Shown: positions 26,061 through 34,002 of the stretch, one piece after another | How the letters are laid out: the number at the start of each line of letters is the position of its first letter | How positions within the stretch are numbered: position 1 is the stretch's first letter | DNA from: Mycobacterium sp. OAS707 | GTDB taxonomy: Bacteria; Actinomycetota; Actinomycetes; Mycobacteriales; Mycobacteriaceae | NCBI RefSeq assembly: GCF_014873705.1 | Contig: NZ_JADBDS010000001.1 | Location: forward strand, 62,001-126,000 | Direction: 5' to 3' | Length of the DNA: 64,000 nucleotides | The notes under the pieces: model-generated | What the model was told of the DNA's origin: nothing | The model's database searches: none | What the model saw: only the letters and a program-made list of their open reading frames with translations | Translations under genes and position numbers: made by a program

Positions 26061-27256
26061 GCCCCGAACCGCTCTACATCCTCGGCGCCGGCATGCACCC
26101 GTGGGGCAAGTGGGGCAACGACTTCACCGAATACGGGGTGGCCGCGGCCCGCGCGGCGTTGGCTGAGGCCGGACTGGATTGGCGTCAGATCCAGCTCGTC
26201 GCGGGCGCCGACACCATCCGCAACGGCTATCCGGGCTTCGTCGCCGGCGCGACATTCGCGCAGAAACTCGGCTGGAATGGCGTGCCGGTGTCGTCGTCAT
26301 ATGCGGCATGCGCCAGCGGATCTCAGGCATTGCAGAGCGCCCGCGCCCAGATCCTCGCCGGGTTCTGTGATGTGGCTCTGGTGATCGGCGCGGACACCAC
26401 GCCCAAGGGTTTCTTCGCCCCGGTCGGTGGCGAGCGCCGCAACGACCCTGACTGGCAGCGGTTCCATTTGATCGGTGCGACGAACACCGTGTACTTCGCC
26501 CTGCTGGCCCGGCGCCGGATGGATCTCTACGGCGCGACGCTCGAGGACTTCGCCGCGGTGAAGGTGAAGAACTCGCGTCACGGCCTGAACAACCCGAATG
26601 CGCGCTATCGCAAGGAGGCCTCGGTCGAGGACGTGTTGGCCAGCCCGGTGGTGTCGGATCCGCTACGGCTGCTTGACATTTGCGCGACCTCTGATGGCGC
26701 CGCTGCGCTGATTGTGGCCAGTGCCGAGTTCGCGAAGAAGCATCTGGGTTCGCTAGACGGCGTGCCGTCGGTGCGCGCGGTGTCCACGGTGACGCCGCGC
26801 TATCCGCAGCATCTGCCCGAATTGCCCGATATCGCAACGGATTCCACTGCAGTGGTGCCCGCGCCGGACCGGGTGTTCAAGGACCAGATTCTCGACGCGG
26901 CCTACGCCGAGGCCGGCATCGGACCCGAGGACCTCAGCCTCGCCGAGGTCTACGATCTGTCCACCGCGCTGGAGCTGGATTGGTATGAGCACCTTGGCCT
27001 CTGCCCGAAGGGTGAGGCCGAGCAACTGCTGCGCAGCGGTGCGACGACGATCGGCGGCCGCATCCCGGTCAATGCCTCTGGCGGGCTGGCGTGCTTCGGC
27101 GAAGCCATTCCGGCGCAGGCCATCGCGCAGGTCTGCGAGCTGACCTGGCAGCTCAAGGGGCAGGCCACCGGCCGCCAGGTCGAGGGCGCGACCGTCGGCG
27201 TAACCGCCAACCAGGGCCTGTTCGGCCACGGTTCGTCGGTCATTGTTGCTCGCTAG
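26057..27256 (+). CDS. Thiolase-like lipid-transfer protein (Rv1627c-type)
   Basis: This 399-residue thiolase-superfamily protein of the SCP-x/Ltp type acts, in relatives, on sterol side-chain CoA thioesters as a thiolase or retro-aldolase. The reactive Cys region is SSSYAACASGSQALQSARAQ at about residues 80-99. The downstream histidine equivalent is in NASGGLACFGEAIPA, and the C-terminal GVTANQGLFGHGSSVIVAR replaces the classical C-x-G motif, as in Ltp proteins. It is coupled to the DUF35 partner by a 4 bp overlap, and its end overlaps the next membrane protein gene by 14 bp. The synteny with M. tuberculosis Rv1628c-Rv1627c is clear. Confidence 0.93.
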   Translation: MSPEPLYILGAGMHPWGKWGNDFTEYGVAAARAALAEAGLDWRQIQLVAGADTIRNGYPGFVAGATFAQKLGWNGVPVSSSYAACASGSQALQSARAQILAGFCDVALVIGADTTPKGFFAPVGGERRNDPDWQRFHLIGATNTVYFALLARRRMDLYGATLEDFAAVKVKNSRHGLNNPNARYRKEASVEDVLASPVVSDPLRLLDICATSDGAAALIVASAEFAKKHLGSLDGVPSVRAVSTVTPRYPQHLPELPDIATDSTAVVPAPDRVFKDQILDAAYAEAGIGPEDLSLAEVYDLSTALELDWYEHLGLCPKGEAEQLLRSGATTIGGRIPVNASGGLACFGEAIPAQAIAQVCELTWQLKGQATGRQVEGATVGVTANQGLFGHGSSVIVAR

Positions 27257-27926
27257 GCGTTTCGAACAGTATGGCCCGTCGCATTGGGCCGTCATCGCCG
27301 TGTTCGCCGTCGGAGCCGTGGCCCTGGTGTGGACAGGACGCAGGCAGACCGAACAGCAGGCACGTCGACTGGGTCGTGTTCTCGGTGCGCTGACCGCGCT
27401 GGTCTATGCCGCGATACTGGTCTACGTCCTGACTCCGCCGACGCTGGATTCGGTGCCGCTTCAGTTGACCGACCTCGCGACGGTCGTTGGCGCGTATGCA
27501 TTGTGGTCGCAAAAGCAGTGGGCTTATGCGCTGACCTATTACTGGGGGCTGGTGCTGAGCACGCAGGCATTGATCTCGCCTGCGCTGCAGAGCCCCGATT
27601 TTCCGCACTACCAATTCGTGGCGTTCTGGGCGATTCACCTGATGGTGGTGTGGGCCGCCATCTACCTGACCTGGGGACGCGGCATGCGCCCGGATTGGCG
27701 CGACTTTCGCATCGCGGTGGCCGTCACGGTGGGGTGGGCCGTCGTCACGTTCACGTTCAACCGGATCACCGGAACGAACTTCGGCTTCCTCAACCGCAAA
27801 CCGTCGACCGCGTCGCTGTTGGACGTGATGGGCCCGTGGCCGTGGTACGTCTTCGTCGGAGCCACCCTGATATCCGTCGTCTGGGCGTTGATGACATGGC
27901 CATGGCAGCGGCACTCGTCGCGCTAG
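27243..27926 (+). CDS. TIGR02206/YwaF-like integral membrane protein
   Basis: This 227-residue membrane protein has about six hydrophobic segments (AVIAVFAVGAVALVW, VLGALTALVYAAILVYV, WAYALTYYWGLVLSTQAL, FWAIHLMVVWAAIYLTW and AVAVTVGWAVVTFTF among them). The motif LTGTNFGFLNRKP appears here as ITGTNFGFLNRKPSTASLLD, and WPWYVF follows, both typical of the family. The TTG start at 27243 overlaps the thiolase gene, implying coupling. The family role is unknown. Its presence after a KstR-controlled pair could be incidental. Confidence 0.85.
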   Translation: MLLARRFEQYGPSHWAVIAVFAVGAVALVWTGRRQTEQQARRLGRVLGALTALVYAAILVYVLTPPTLDSVPLQLTDLATVVGAYALWSQKQWAYALTYYWGLVLSTQALISPALQSPDFPHYQFVAFWAIHLMVVWAAIYLTWGRGMRPDWRDFRIAVAVTVGWAVVTFTFNRITGTNFGFLNRKPSTASLLDVMGPWPWYVFVGATLISVVWALMTWPWQRHSSR

Positions 27927-27959
27927 TCTCCAACTATGCCGTGGGCCCACCTACGCCGA

Positions 27960-28017
27960 CCGTGCGTGCCTGCACGTCGACACGCCGCGAATCGTGAGCA
28001 TTTTGCGCACGCTCGCC
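27960..28017 (+). repeat. Copy A of a ~60 bp palindromic repeat
   Basis: The sequence runs from CGTGCGTGCCTGCACGTCG through CACGCCGCGAATCGTGAGC to ATTTTGCGCACGCTCGCC. It matches the reverse complement of 28638-28702 at most positions. It lies in the non-coding gap after the YwaF-like gene. Such short palindromic elements are dispersed in many GC-rich genomes. Confidence 0.7.
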
Positions 28018-28092
28018 ATTGAATGGGCGTGCGCCTGACGTCGATGACTCGGGCCATCCAAGTCGCCACGGTCCTCGCGCTAGCCTGGTCTG

Positions 28093-28410
28093 ATGGCGAT
28101 CCCGGCGGACTGGGCGCCCGACGCGTGCACGCTGCCGACGTCGGAACGCCCACTGCGGGTTGCAGAGTTCGACGACTTGTTCAGGTTCGTCGTGCGAGCC
28201 GAGCGCCGAGAGCCGCAACGGTTGGACCTCGTGCTGCGCCGCATCGTCGAGGCCCCGGCTCGGGATCTGGCCCGACGAGAAAGCGAGTGCTGTTCGTTCT
28301 TCACGTTTGAGCTCGAATCGACCGGCGACGATTTCGTCATGCGTATCGGCGTTCCGCCTGAGCATGTAGCGGTTCTCGACGCGATCCAGGCCCGCGCCGC
28401 GGCAACGTGA
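28093..28410 (+). CDS. Small conserved actinobacterial protein with CC motif
   Basis: This 105-residue cytosolic protein has PLRVAEFDDLFRFVVRAERRE at about residues 20-40, a helical arginine-rich middle (PQRLDLVLRRIVEAPARDLA), a strongly conserved-looking RRESECCSFFTFEL with a cysteine pair at about 66-67, and PPEHVAVLDAIQARAA at the end. Similar small proteins are known beside metal- or redox-responsive regulators in other actinobacteria, and the Cys-Cys could bind a metal; this is inference. It overlaps the DUF167 gene by 4 bp (GTGA). Inverted copies of a palindromic repeat lie on both sides of the pair. Confidence 0.75.
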   Translation: MAIPADWAPDACTLPTSERPLRVAEFDDLFRFVVRAERREPQRLDLVLRRIVEAPARDLARRESECCSFFTFELESTGDDFVMRIGVPPEHVAVLDAIQARAAAT

Positions 28411-28637
28411 CCGACACCGTCGTCGTCAGAGTCAAACCTGGGAGCAAGAAGGGACCGCTTGTCGAGACCGGTGCCGAGGGCGAGCTGACCATTTACGTTC
28501 GTGAGCAGGCGGTCGAAGGTAAGGCGAACACGGCCGTCGTCAGATTGCTCGCTGAGCATCTCGGCGTGCCCCGCAGTCACATCGAACTCGCCTCGGGTGC
28601 CACGTCACGGACCAAGCGTTTCCGCATCATTCGATGA
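28407..28637 (+). CDS. DUF167/UPF0235 (YggU-like) protein
   Basis: This 76-residue protein has the complete DUF167 pattern: VVVRVKPGSKKGPLVE, ELTIYVREQAVEGKANTAVV, LLAEHLGVPRSHIELASGA and TSRTKRFRI at the end. The family has an alpha/beta fold and no settled function. The GTG start at 28407 overlaps the upstream gene by 4 bp, so the two are co-translated. A palindromic repeat begins directly after the stop codon. Confidence 0.9.
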   Translation: MTDTVVVRVKPGSKKGPLVETGAEGELTIYVREQAVEGKANTAVVRLLAEHLGVPRSHIELASGATSRTKRFRIIR

Positions 28638-28702
28638 GCGCGAGCGTGCGCAAAATGTACACATTTGACGGCGTGTCGGCGTGCAGACACGCACGCTCGC
28701 GG
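28638..28702 (-). repeat. Copy B of the ~60 bp palindromic repeat, inverted
   Basis: This is an inverted copy of the repeat at 27960-28017. Its ends GCGAGCGTGCG and CGCACGCTCGC are perfect 11 bp complements, so the element can also fold on itself and could terminate transcription of the DUF167 pair. It lies between the DUF167 stop and the convergent livF gene. Confidence 0.7.
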
Positions 28703-28727
28703 TAGTTGCCGGTAGTTGCCGGTAGTG
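28701..28727. repeat. 10 bp tandem repeat, 2.7 copies
   Basis: GGTAGTTGCC occurs twice in tandem, followed by GGTAGTG, just before the end of the convergent livF gene. It may vary in copy number between strains; no function is suggested. Confidence 0.6.
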
Positions 28728-28734
28728 GAGGTCG

Positions 28735-29475
28735 TTAGGCGACGCCGAGGTAGGCCGCGCGAATGCTGTCGTCGGCCAACAACTCTCGCGCGTTGCCCTC
28801 GCGGGTGACCTCCCCGGTCTCCAAGATGTATGCGCGATCGGAGCGGGTCAAAGCCTGTTGCGCGTTCTGTTCGACGAGCAGTACCGTCGTGCCCTGCGAG
28901 TTGATCTCGGCGATGATCTTGAAGATCTGCGATATCACCATGGGCGCCAGCCCCATCGACGGTTCGTCGAGCAGCAGCACTTTGGGCCTGGCCATCAGTG
29001 CCCGACCGATCGCCAGCATCTGCTGCTCGCCACCGGACAGCGTGCCGCCCACCTGGTTTTTGCGCTCGGCCAGCCGCGGAAATGTCTCCATCACCCAGTC
29101 GAGGCGCTCGTCGTGCTCGGCCTTTGAGGCGAATTTACGTCCGTAGCAACCCATTTCGAGGTTCTCGGTGACCGTCATACCGGGGAACACGCCGCGGCCC
29201 TCCGGCGCCTGGATCAGACCGTCAGTCACCCGCTTGTGCGCCTTGACGCCGGTGATTTCTCGACCGTCGAACCACACCGAACCCGATGTCAGCCTGCGCA
29301 GGCCCGAAATCGCCCGCATCATCGTCGTCTTGCCTGCGCCGTTGGAGCCCAACAGCGTCACCAACTCGCCTTCGTGCACCACCAGCGACACCCCGTGCAG
29401 GGCCTTGATGCGGCCGTAGTGCACCACGACATCGCGGGCCTCCAGCAGGATCGGGCGATCGTCACTCGACGTCAT
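28735..29475 (-). CDS. livF: Branched-chain amino-acid-type ABC transporter ATPase
   Basis: This 246-residue ATP-binding subunit of the LivF type has Walker A LGSNGAGKTTMMRAISGL at about residue 38, Q-loop APEGRGVFPGMTVTENLEMG, signature GTLSGGEQQMLAIGRALMA and Walker B PKVLLLDEPSMGLAPM, followed by the H-loop region in TTVLLVEQNAQQAL. ATG 29475 is chosen because it precedes EARDVVVHYGRIKALHGVS and overlaps the livG end by 14 bp. It is the last gene of the livK-H-M-G-F cluster. It would power import of a branched-chain or related amino acid (or urea or an amide, as in some family members). Confidence 0.94.
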   Translation of the reverse strand: MTSSDDRPILLEARDVVVHYGRIKALHGVSLVVHEGELVTLLGSNGAGKTTMMRAISGLRRLTSGSVWFDGREITGVKAHKRVTDGLIQAPEGRGVFPGMTVTENLEMGCYGRKFASKAEHDERLDWVMETFPRLAERKNQVGGTLSGGEQQMLAIGRALMARPKVLLLDEPSMGLAPMVISQIFKIIAEINSQGTTVLLVEQNAQQALTRSDRAYILETGEVTREGNARELLADDSIRAAYLGVA

Positions 29476-30289
29476 CGTCGGGCACCCCCAGGTATGCGGC
29501 GATGACCTTCGGGTCCTCGCGAATCTCATGCGGCAGGCCGTCGGCGATCTTGCGGCCGAACTCCAACACCACGATCCGGTCCGTCACGCCCATCACCAGC
29601 CGCATGTCGTGCTCGATGAGCAGCACCGTGTAGCCGTCGTCGCGGATCTTGCGGATCAGGTCGATCAGCGCGGCCTTCTCGCTCGGGTTGAAGCCGGCGG
29701 CAGGTTCGTCAAGGCAGATCAGCTTCGGTTCGGTGGCCAACGCGCGGGCGATCTCCAGGCGCCGCTGGTCGCCATAGGGCAGGTTCTTGGCCTTCTCCTC
29801 GCCGCGGTGTGCGATACCGACGAAGTGCAGCAGCGCCGCGGCTCGTTCGATGGCCGTCTTTTCTTCCCGCCGATGCCGCGGGGTTCGCACCAGCGCGCCG
29901 GGCACCGACGTCTTGTGCCGGGCATCGGTTGCGACGACGACGTTTTCCAGCGCCGTCATTTCGCCCCACAGCCGGATGTTCTGGAACGTGCGGGCAATGC
30001 CCTTGCGGGTGATCTGGTGTCGCTTGATCCGGCCGAGCGGCGCCCCGTCGAAGATCACCGACCCCGAGCTCGGTCGGTACACGCCGGTGATCGCGTTGAA
30101 GCAGGTCGTCTTGCCCGCGCCGTTGGGCCCGATCAAGCCGAGGATCTCACCACGCTTGATGTTGAAGGTGACGGAATCCAGTGCAACGAGGCCGCCGAAC
30201 TTGACCGTCAAATCCTTTGTCTCCAAAAGGACTTCACCCTCCGCGACGTGAATCTCGCGGTGGACGCCTGCCAGGTCCTCGATGGTCAT
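29462..30289 (-). CDS. livG: Branched-chain amino-acid-type ABC transporter ATPase
   Basis: This 275-residue LivG-type ATPase has Walker A GLIGPNGAGKTTCFNAITG, Q-loop IARTFQNIRLWGEMTALEN, signature LPYGDQRRLEIARALATEP (a variant of LSGGQ usual in LivG), Walker B KLICLDEPAAGFNPSE and H-loop YTVLLIEHDMRLVMG. LivG subunits carry the extended region between the Q-loop and signature seen here (RHRREEKTAIERAAALLHF). It starts at ATG 30289, overlapping the livM stop by 4 bp. It is part of a tightly coupled permease-ATPase set. Confidence 0.94.
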   Translation of the reverse strand: MTIEDLAGVHREIHVAEGEVLLETKDLTVKFGGLVALDSVTFNIKRGEILGLIGPNGAGKTTCFNAITGVYRPSSGSVIFDGAPLGRIKRHQITRKGIARTFQNIRLWGEMTALENVVVATDARHKTSVPGALVRTPRHRREEKTAIERAAALLHFVGIAHRGEEKAKNLPYGDQRRLEIARALATEPKLICLDEPAAGFNPSEKAALIDLIRKIRDDGYTVLLIEHDMRLVMGVTDRIVVLEFGRKIADGLPHEIREDPKVIAAYLGVPDDDVE

Positions 30290-31458
30290 GCTGCGGGCTC
30301 CTTCTCGACCGGCGGAGTCCGCAGCCACTCACGGGCGGCCCTGCCATACGCCAACAGCCGGGCGCGCGCGGGAAAAAGGCCTTCGGGGCGGAAGATCATC
30401 ATGACCACCAGGGCCAGTCCGAAGAACAGATACTTCAAGTCGCCCATGTTGATGCCGAGGAAGTGCACGCCCAACAGCCGGTTCGGGAGATAGACGATGA
30501 CGAACGCACCGAAAATCACGCCGAGCTTGTTACCCTGCCCGCCGAGCACCACCGCGCACAGGAACAGCATCGAGTTGATGATGTTGAAGCTCGGCGGCGC
30601 GACATACTGCACCTGGCCCGCATACAACGCGCCGGACAGCCCGCCGATAGCGGCTCCCATCACGAACGCCCACAGTTTGAACCGGAAAGTGTTGACGCCC
30701 ATCACTTCCGCAGCGTCTTCGTCCTCCCGGATGGCCACCCACGCGCGACCAACCCGGCTGCGTTCCATATTGCCGACCAGCAGCAGGATGACGACGATCA
30801 GCAGCAGGCCGAGCCAGAACCACCACGTTCCGTAGTTGGCGTGCCCCGACGAATTGCCATTGGAGAACACGCCTTCCGGCAGCTTGTCGCTCTCCCCCAC
30901 CCGTGGATACGCGACCTCGTTCAGCCCGCGCGGCCCGTTGGTGATGTCGGAGAGGTTGTCGGCCATCAGCCGGATGATCTCGCCGAAACCGAGCGTGACG
31001 ATCGCCAGATAGTCGCCGCGCAGCCGCAGCGTCGGGATGCCGAGGATCAGACCGGCAAGCGCGGTGATGGCCATCGCCAGCGGCACGCATGACAACCACG
31101 CCCACGGGGCGCTGAACGGCCCTGTGTCGCTCAGCTGGTTCCACGGGCTGTCCGGGCTGGTGAGCAGGGCGACCGTGTAGGCGCCGACGGCGTAGAAGCC
31201 GACATAGCCGAGGTCGAGCAAGCCGGCCTGGCCCACCACTACATTCAGCCCGATCGCGATGATCGCGACCATCGCGAACTGCGCCATCGTGCCGCCGAAA
31301 CTGATGCCCGGCGTGTCGAGGAACGGTGGCGTGTAAAGCGGTAGCAGCGCAAGTGCCCCGAACAGCAGAACGCCGAAGGCCCACTTGTGCACGCGGGACA
31401 GCCCGTCCCACCAGTCGCGCAGGCCGTCGCCAGGCGCCAGGAACCGCTTGCCGTTCAT
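30286..31458 (-). CDS. livM: Branched-chain amino-acid-type ABC transporter permease
   Basis: This 390-residue membrane permease has about ten hydrophobic segments, among them FGVLLFGALALLPLY, FAMVAIIAIGLNVVVGQAG and WFWLGLLLIVVILLLVGN. The LivM/LivH family EAA-like motif is GRAWVAIREDEDAAEVMGVN. The helices FVMGAAIGGLSGALYAGQ and FLCAVVLGGQGNKLGVIFG follow. The start at ATG 31458 overlaps the livH stop by 4 bp. It pairs with LivH to form the transmembrane channel. A loop of about 40 residues (PRVGESDKLPEGVFSNG) is longer than in E. coli LivM. Confidence 0.94.
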   Translation of the reverse strand: MNGKRFLAPGDGLRDWWDGLSRVHKWAFGVLLFGALALLPLYTPPFLDTPGISFGGTMAQFAMVAIIAIGLNVVVGQAGLLDLGYVGFYAVGAYTVALLTSPDSPWNQLSDTGPFSAPWAWLSCVPLAMAITALAGLILGIPTLRLRGDYLAIVTLGFGEIIRLMADNLSDITNGPRGLNEVAYPRVGESDKLPEGVFSNGNSSGHANYGTWWFWLGLLLIVVILLLVGNMERSRVGRAWVAIREDEDAAEVMGVNTFRFKLWAFVMGAAIGGLSGALYAGQVQYVAPPSFNIINSMLFLCAVVLGGQGNKLGVIFGAFVIVYLPNRLLGVHFLGINMGDLKYLFFGLALVVMMIFRPEGLFPARARLLAYGRAAREWLRTPPVEKEPAA

Positions 31459-32501
31459 GCTCGTGCCTTCCCGAGGCTCTCCCCGAGTATCCCGGTCGGC
31501 CGGAACAGCAGCACCAAAACCAGCAGGACGAACGCGACCACGTCGCGCCACTGCGTGCCGAACACGGCCTGGCCGTAGTTCTCCATGATGCCGAGCAGCA
31601 GGCCGCCCAGCAGGGCGCCGCGCAGATTGCCGATGCCGCCGAGCACTGCCGCGGAGAAAGCCTTGATACCCAACAGGAATCCGCCCGAATAAATGATTCC
31701 CTGTGGCACCTTCATGGTGTACAGCAGCGCCGCCGCGCCGGCGAGCAGTCCGCCGATGAGGAACGTCGTCATGATGATGCGCTCCCGCGACACCCCCATC
31801 AGCGTCGCGGTCGTCGAATCCTGCGCGACAGCCCTGATGCCGCGGCCGAACTTGGTGCGGTTGATCGCGAAATCGGTGAGTACCGCCAAGATCAGCGCCG
31901 CGACGACGATGACGATGGTGACGTTGGAGACCGTCGCGCCGAAGATGTGGAACTGCGCCTTCGGCTGCACCAGGATGATCGGTTGCTGTGCGTTGCTACC
32001 GCCGTAGCCCTTGATGATGTGCGGCAGGATGAAGTGGACGAATTCCTGCATCACGAACGACGCACCGATCGCCGTGATCAGGAACGTCAGCGAGCGGGCA
32101 CCCCGTCTTCGCAGCGGCCGATAGGCGACGAACTCCAACCCCACCGCCGCCGAACCCGACACCAGCATCGCGAATAGCATTGCGACACCCAGATACAACA
32201 CCGTCAGCGCGATGCCCTTGTTGTACGCGTTGCCACTTGGCGTGAAGCCGAGGAGGATGTCGAGCGCGAAATAGGCGCCGAACATGCCGAGCATGAAGAT
32301 CTCGGAATGCGCGAAGTTGATCAGCCGCAGGACACCGAACACCAGCGTGTAGCCGACCGCCACCAACGCGTAGATCGCTCCCCAGGCCAGCCCGTCGATC
32401 GTCAACTGCCAGAAGCCGATTCGCAGGCCTTCTAGGTTGAAGTTGATGTTGGCAGCCAGGCACGCGTACTGCGCCCCGTGCTGTACGCACTCGTGAATCA
32501 T
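31455..32501 (-). CDS. livH: Branched-chain amino-acid-type ABC transporter permease
   Basis: This 348-residue permease partner of LivM has helices including IDGLAWGAIYALVAVGYTLVF, GIALTVLYLGVAMLFAMLV and VTIVIVVAALILAVLTDF. The family motif is FGRGIRAVAQDSTTATLMGVS, followed by GGLLAGAAALLYTM and FSAAVLGGIGNLRGALLGGL. The N-terminal 30 residues, including CVQHGAQYACLAANINFN, precede the first helix. ATG 32501 lies downstream of a strong hairpin that separates it from the binding-protein gene. With LivM, LivG and LivF it forms an intact core, while its binding protein appears disrupted. Confidence 0.94.
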   Translation of the reverse strand: MIHECVQHGAQYACLAANINFNLEGLRIGFWQLTIDGLAWGAIYALVAVGYTLVFGVLRLINFAHSEIFMLGMFGAYFALDILLGFTPSGNAYNKGIALTVLYLGVAMLFAMLVSGSAAVGLEFVAYRPLRRRGARSLTFLITAIGASFVMQEFVHFILPHIIKGYGGSNAQQPIILVQPKAQFHIFGATVSNVTIVIVVAALILAVLTDFAINRTKFGRGIRAVAQDSTTATLMGVSRERIIMTTFLIGGLLAGAAALLYTMKVPQGIIYSGGFLLGIKAFSAAVLGGIGNLRGALLGGLLLGIMENYGQAVFGTQWRDVVAFVLLVLVLLFRPTGILGESLGKARA

Positions 32502-32560
32502 CCGGTGGCGGCTCTCCTCGCGAAACTATCTTTGGCAAGAAAACGTGTCCCTAGCGAAAA

Positions 32561-32589
32561 CGCGTCCGAGCCTTTCGGTCTCGGACGCG
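32561..32589 (-). terminator. Intrinsic terminator-like hairpin between livK and livH
   Basis: A 10 bp perfect stem (CGCGTCCGAG and its complement) with a 9-nt loop is followed on the minus strand by TTTTCGC. It sits 15 bp after the binding-protein stop and about 60 bp before livH. It would stop much of the transcription after livK and leave a lower level for the permeases, the usual stoichiometry for binding-protein transporters. Confidence 0.75.
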
Positions 32590-32603
32590 CTTCGCTCGAG
32601 CGA

Positions 32604-33826
32604 CTACTGAACCTTGAAGATCCAGATGAGGTTGGTGGTGAGCTCACCGGTTGGCGTCCACTGGTACTTACGCGCCGTCCCCTGGCCGTTGTAGTTCTTG
32701 ACGAAGTCAAGCAGCGCGGGCCGGGTGATGGCGCCCGAGTCGATGCCCTTCACCAAGATGGTGCCGAGGTCATAGCCCTCCGCGCTGTAGGTGCCGGCGT
32801 CAGTGTTGAACTTCTTCTTGTACTCATCGGCGAACGAGCCTGTTGCCGGACCGCACGGGCAGGACAGAATCGCGCCCTTGGTCGCCTCGCCACCTGCTTG
32901 ACGTACTCGGGATCCTTGGTGCCGTCGGCCGAAACGAAGGTTCCGCTGAAGCCGCCGTCCTTGAGCTGCTGGGTCAGCGGCGCGGCTTCGGAGTAGTAGC
33001 CACCGTAGAACACCGCGTCGGGGCTGACGCCCTTGACCTGTGTCACCGCGGCGGAGAAGTCCTTGTCGCCCTTCTTCACCGAGATGTTGCATCCCGAATC
33101 AGCGATCGGGCCAAGCGTCTGACGCACCGCCGAGGCCAGACCGAGACCGTAGTCGGTGCTGTCGTCGATCACACAGATCTTCTTGTAGCCCAACGTGTTT
33201 TTCAGATAATTGGCGACCGCCGGGCCCTGAACGGCGTCGTTGGCCAGGCCGCGGAAGAACGTCTTCCACCCGTTCTCACTAAGCGTGGGGTTGGTCGCCG
33301 ATGCCGTCGTCGCGACCAGGCCGGCCTGATCGAAGACGGTGCCGGTGGCCTTGGTCTCACCCGAGAACGCCGGGCCGACAAGGCCGATCGTGTACTGGTC
33401 GTCGACGATCTGGGGCGCGATCGCGGTGGCCTTCTGCGGATCGCCCTCGGTGTCGAACGGTTTGAGCTGCACCTGGCAGCCCGGATTGGCGGCGTTGTGC
33501 TTGTCGATGGCCAGTTGCACGCCGTTCTTGATGTTGATGCCCAGCGCGGCGTCGGGGCCGTTGAGCGCCCCCGCCATCGCGATCGACACCGGCGGGCAGG
33601 TGGCCTTGCCGTCTCCGGCGGGATCGGCTGGCGCAGCCGTCTGGTCGGACTTGACCTCCTTGCCCTGCTCGTCGATCTGCACCTGCTCGACGATCTTCAG
33701 ATCGGTCTGCGCTGTGCCCCCTTCTTCCGGCTTGGACTGGTTGCAGCCGGCGAGCCCCATCGAGCCGAGCACAACCAAACCCGCACTACCGAGAGCAAAT
33801 ACATTCCGCGCCACGCGTCCGCGCAC
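32604..33826 (-). pseudogene. livK: Branched-chain amino-acid-type binding protein, frameshifted
   Basis: The gene starts at GTG 33826 after GGAGGTGAAGT and encodes a lipoprotein signal with lipobox LAGC (GSMGLAGCNQSKPEEGG). A periplasmic-binding fold follows (GALNGPDAALGINIKNGVQLAID, IGLVGPAFSGETKATG, ICVIDDSTDYGLGLASAV). Coding quality is normal to the codons for EYVKQ near 32893-32897; there the frame breaks. It would end after about 45 out-of-frame residues at 32750, while the correct C-terminus (GGEATKGAILSCPCGPATG through SFADEYKKKFNTDAGTYSAEG to the stop at 32604) continues in another frame. The break fits loss of 4 bp from a tandem CAGGCAGG. If real, the transporter lacks its receptor; an assembly error cannot be ruled out from sequence alone. 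Confidence 0.8.
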
Positions 33827-34002
33827 ACTTCACCTCCGAGTCAATGTTTTCGTCGGCATCGGCACACCAGCCCTCCTCTGCCGGGGCGGCGATGCTTCGG
33901 GACGACCATAGCCAACGGGAACCCATGCCGCGTGATGTTGGAAAACGCACACCGCTGACCGGCCGTAAAAACGCTGTCAACGGCGCGTCGGAAACCCAGT
34001 AT

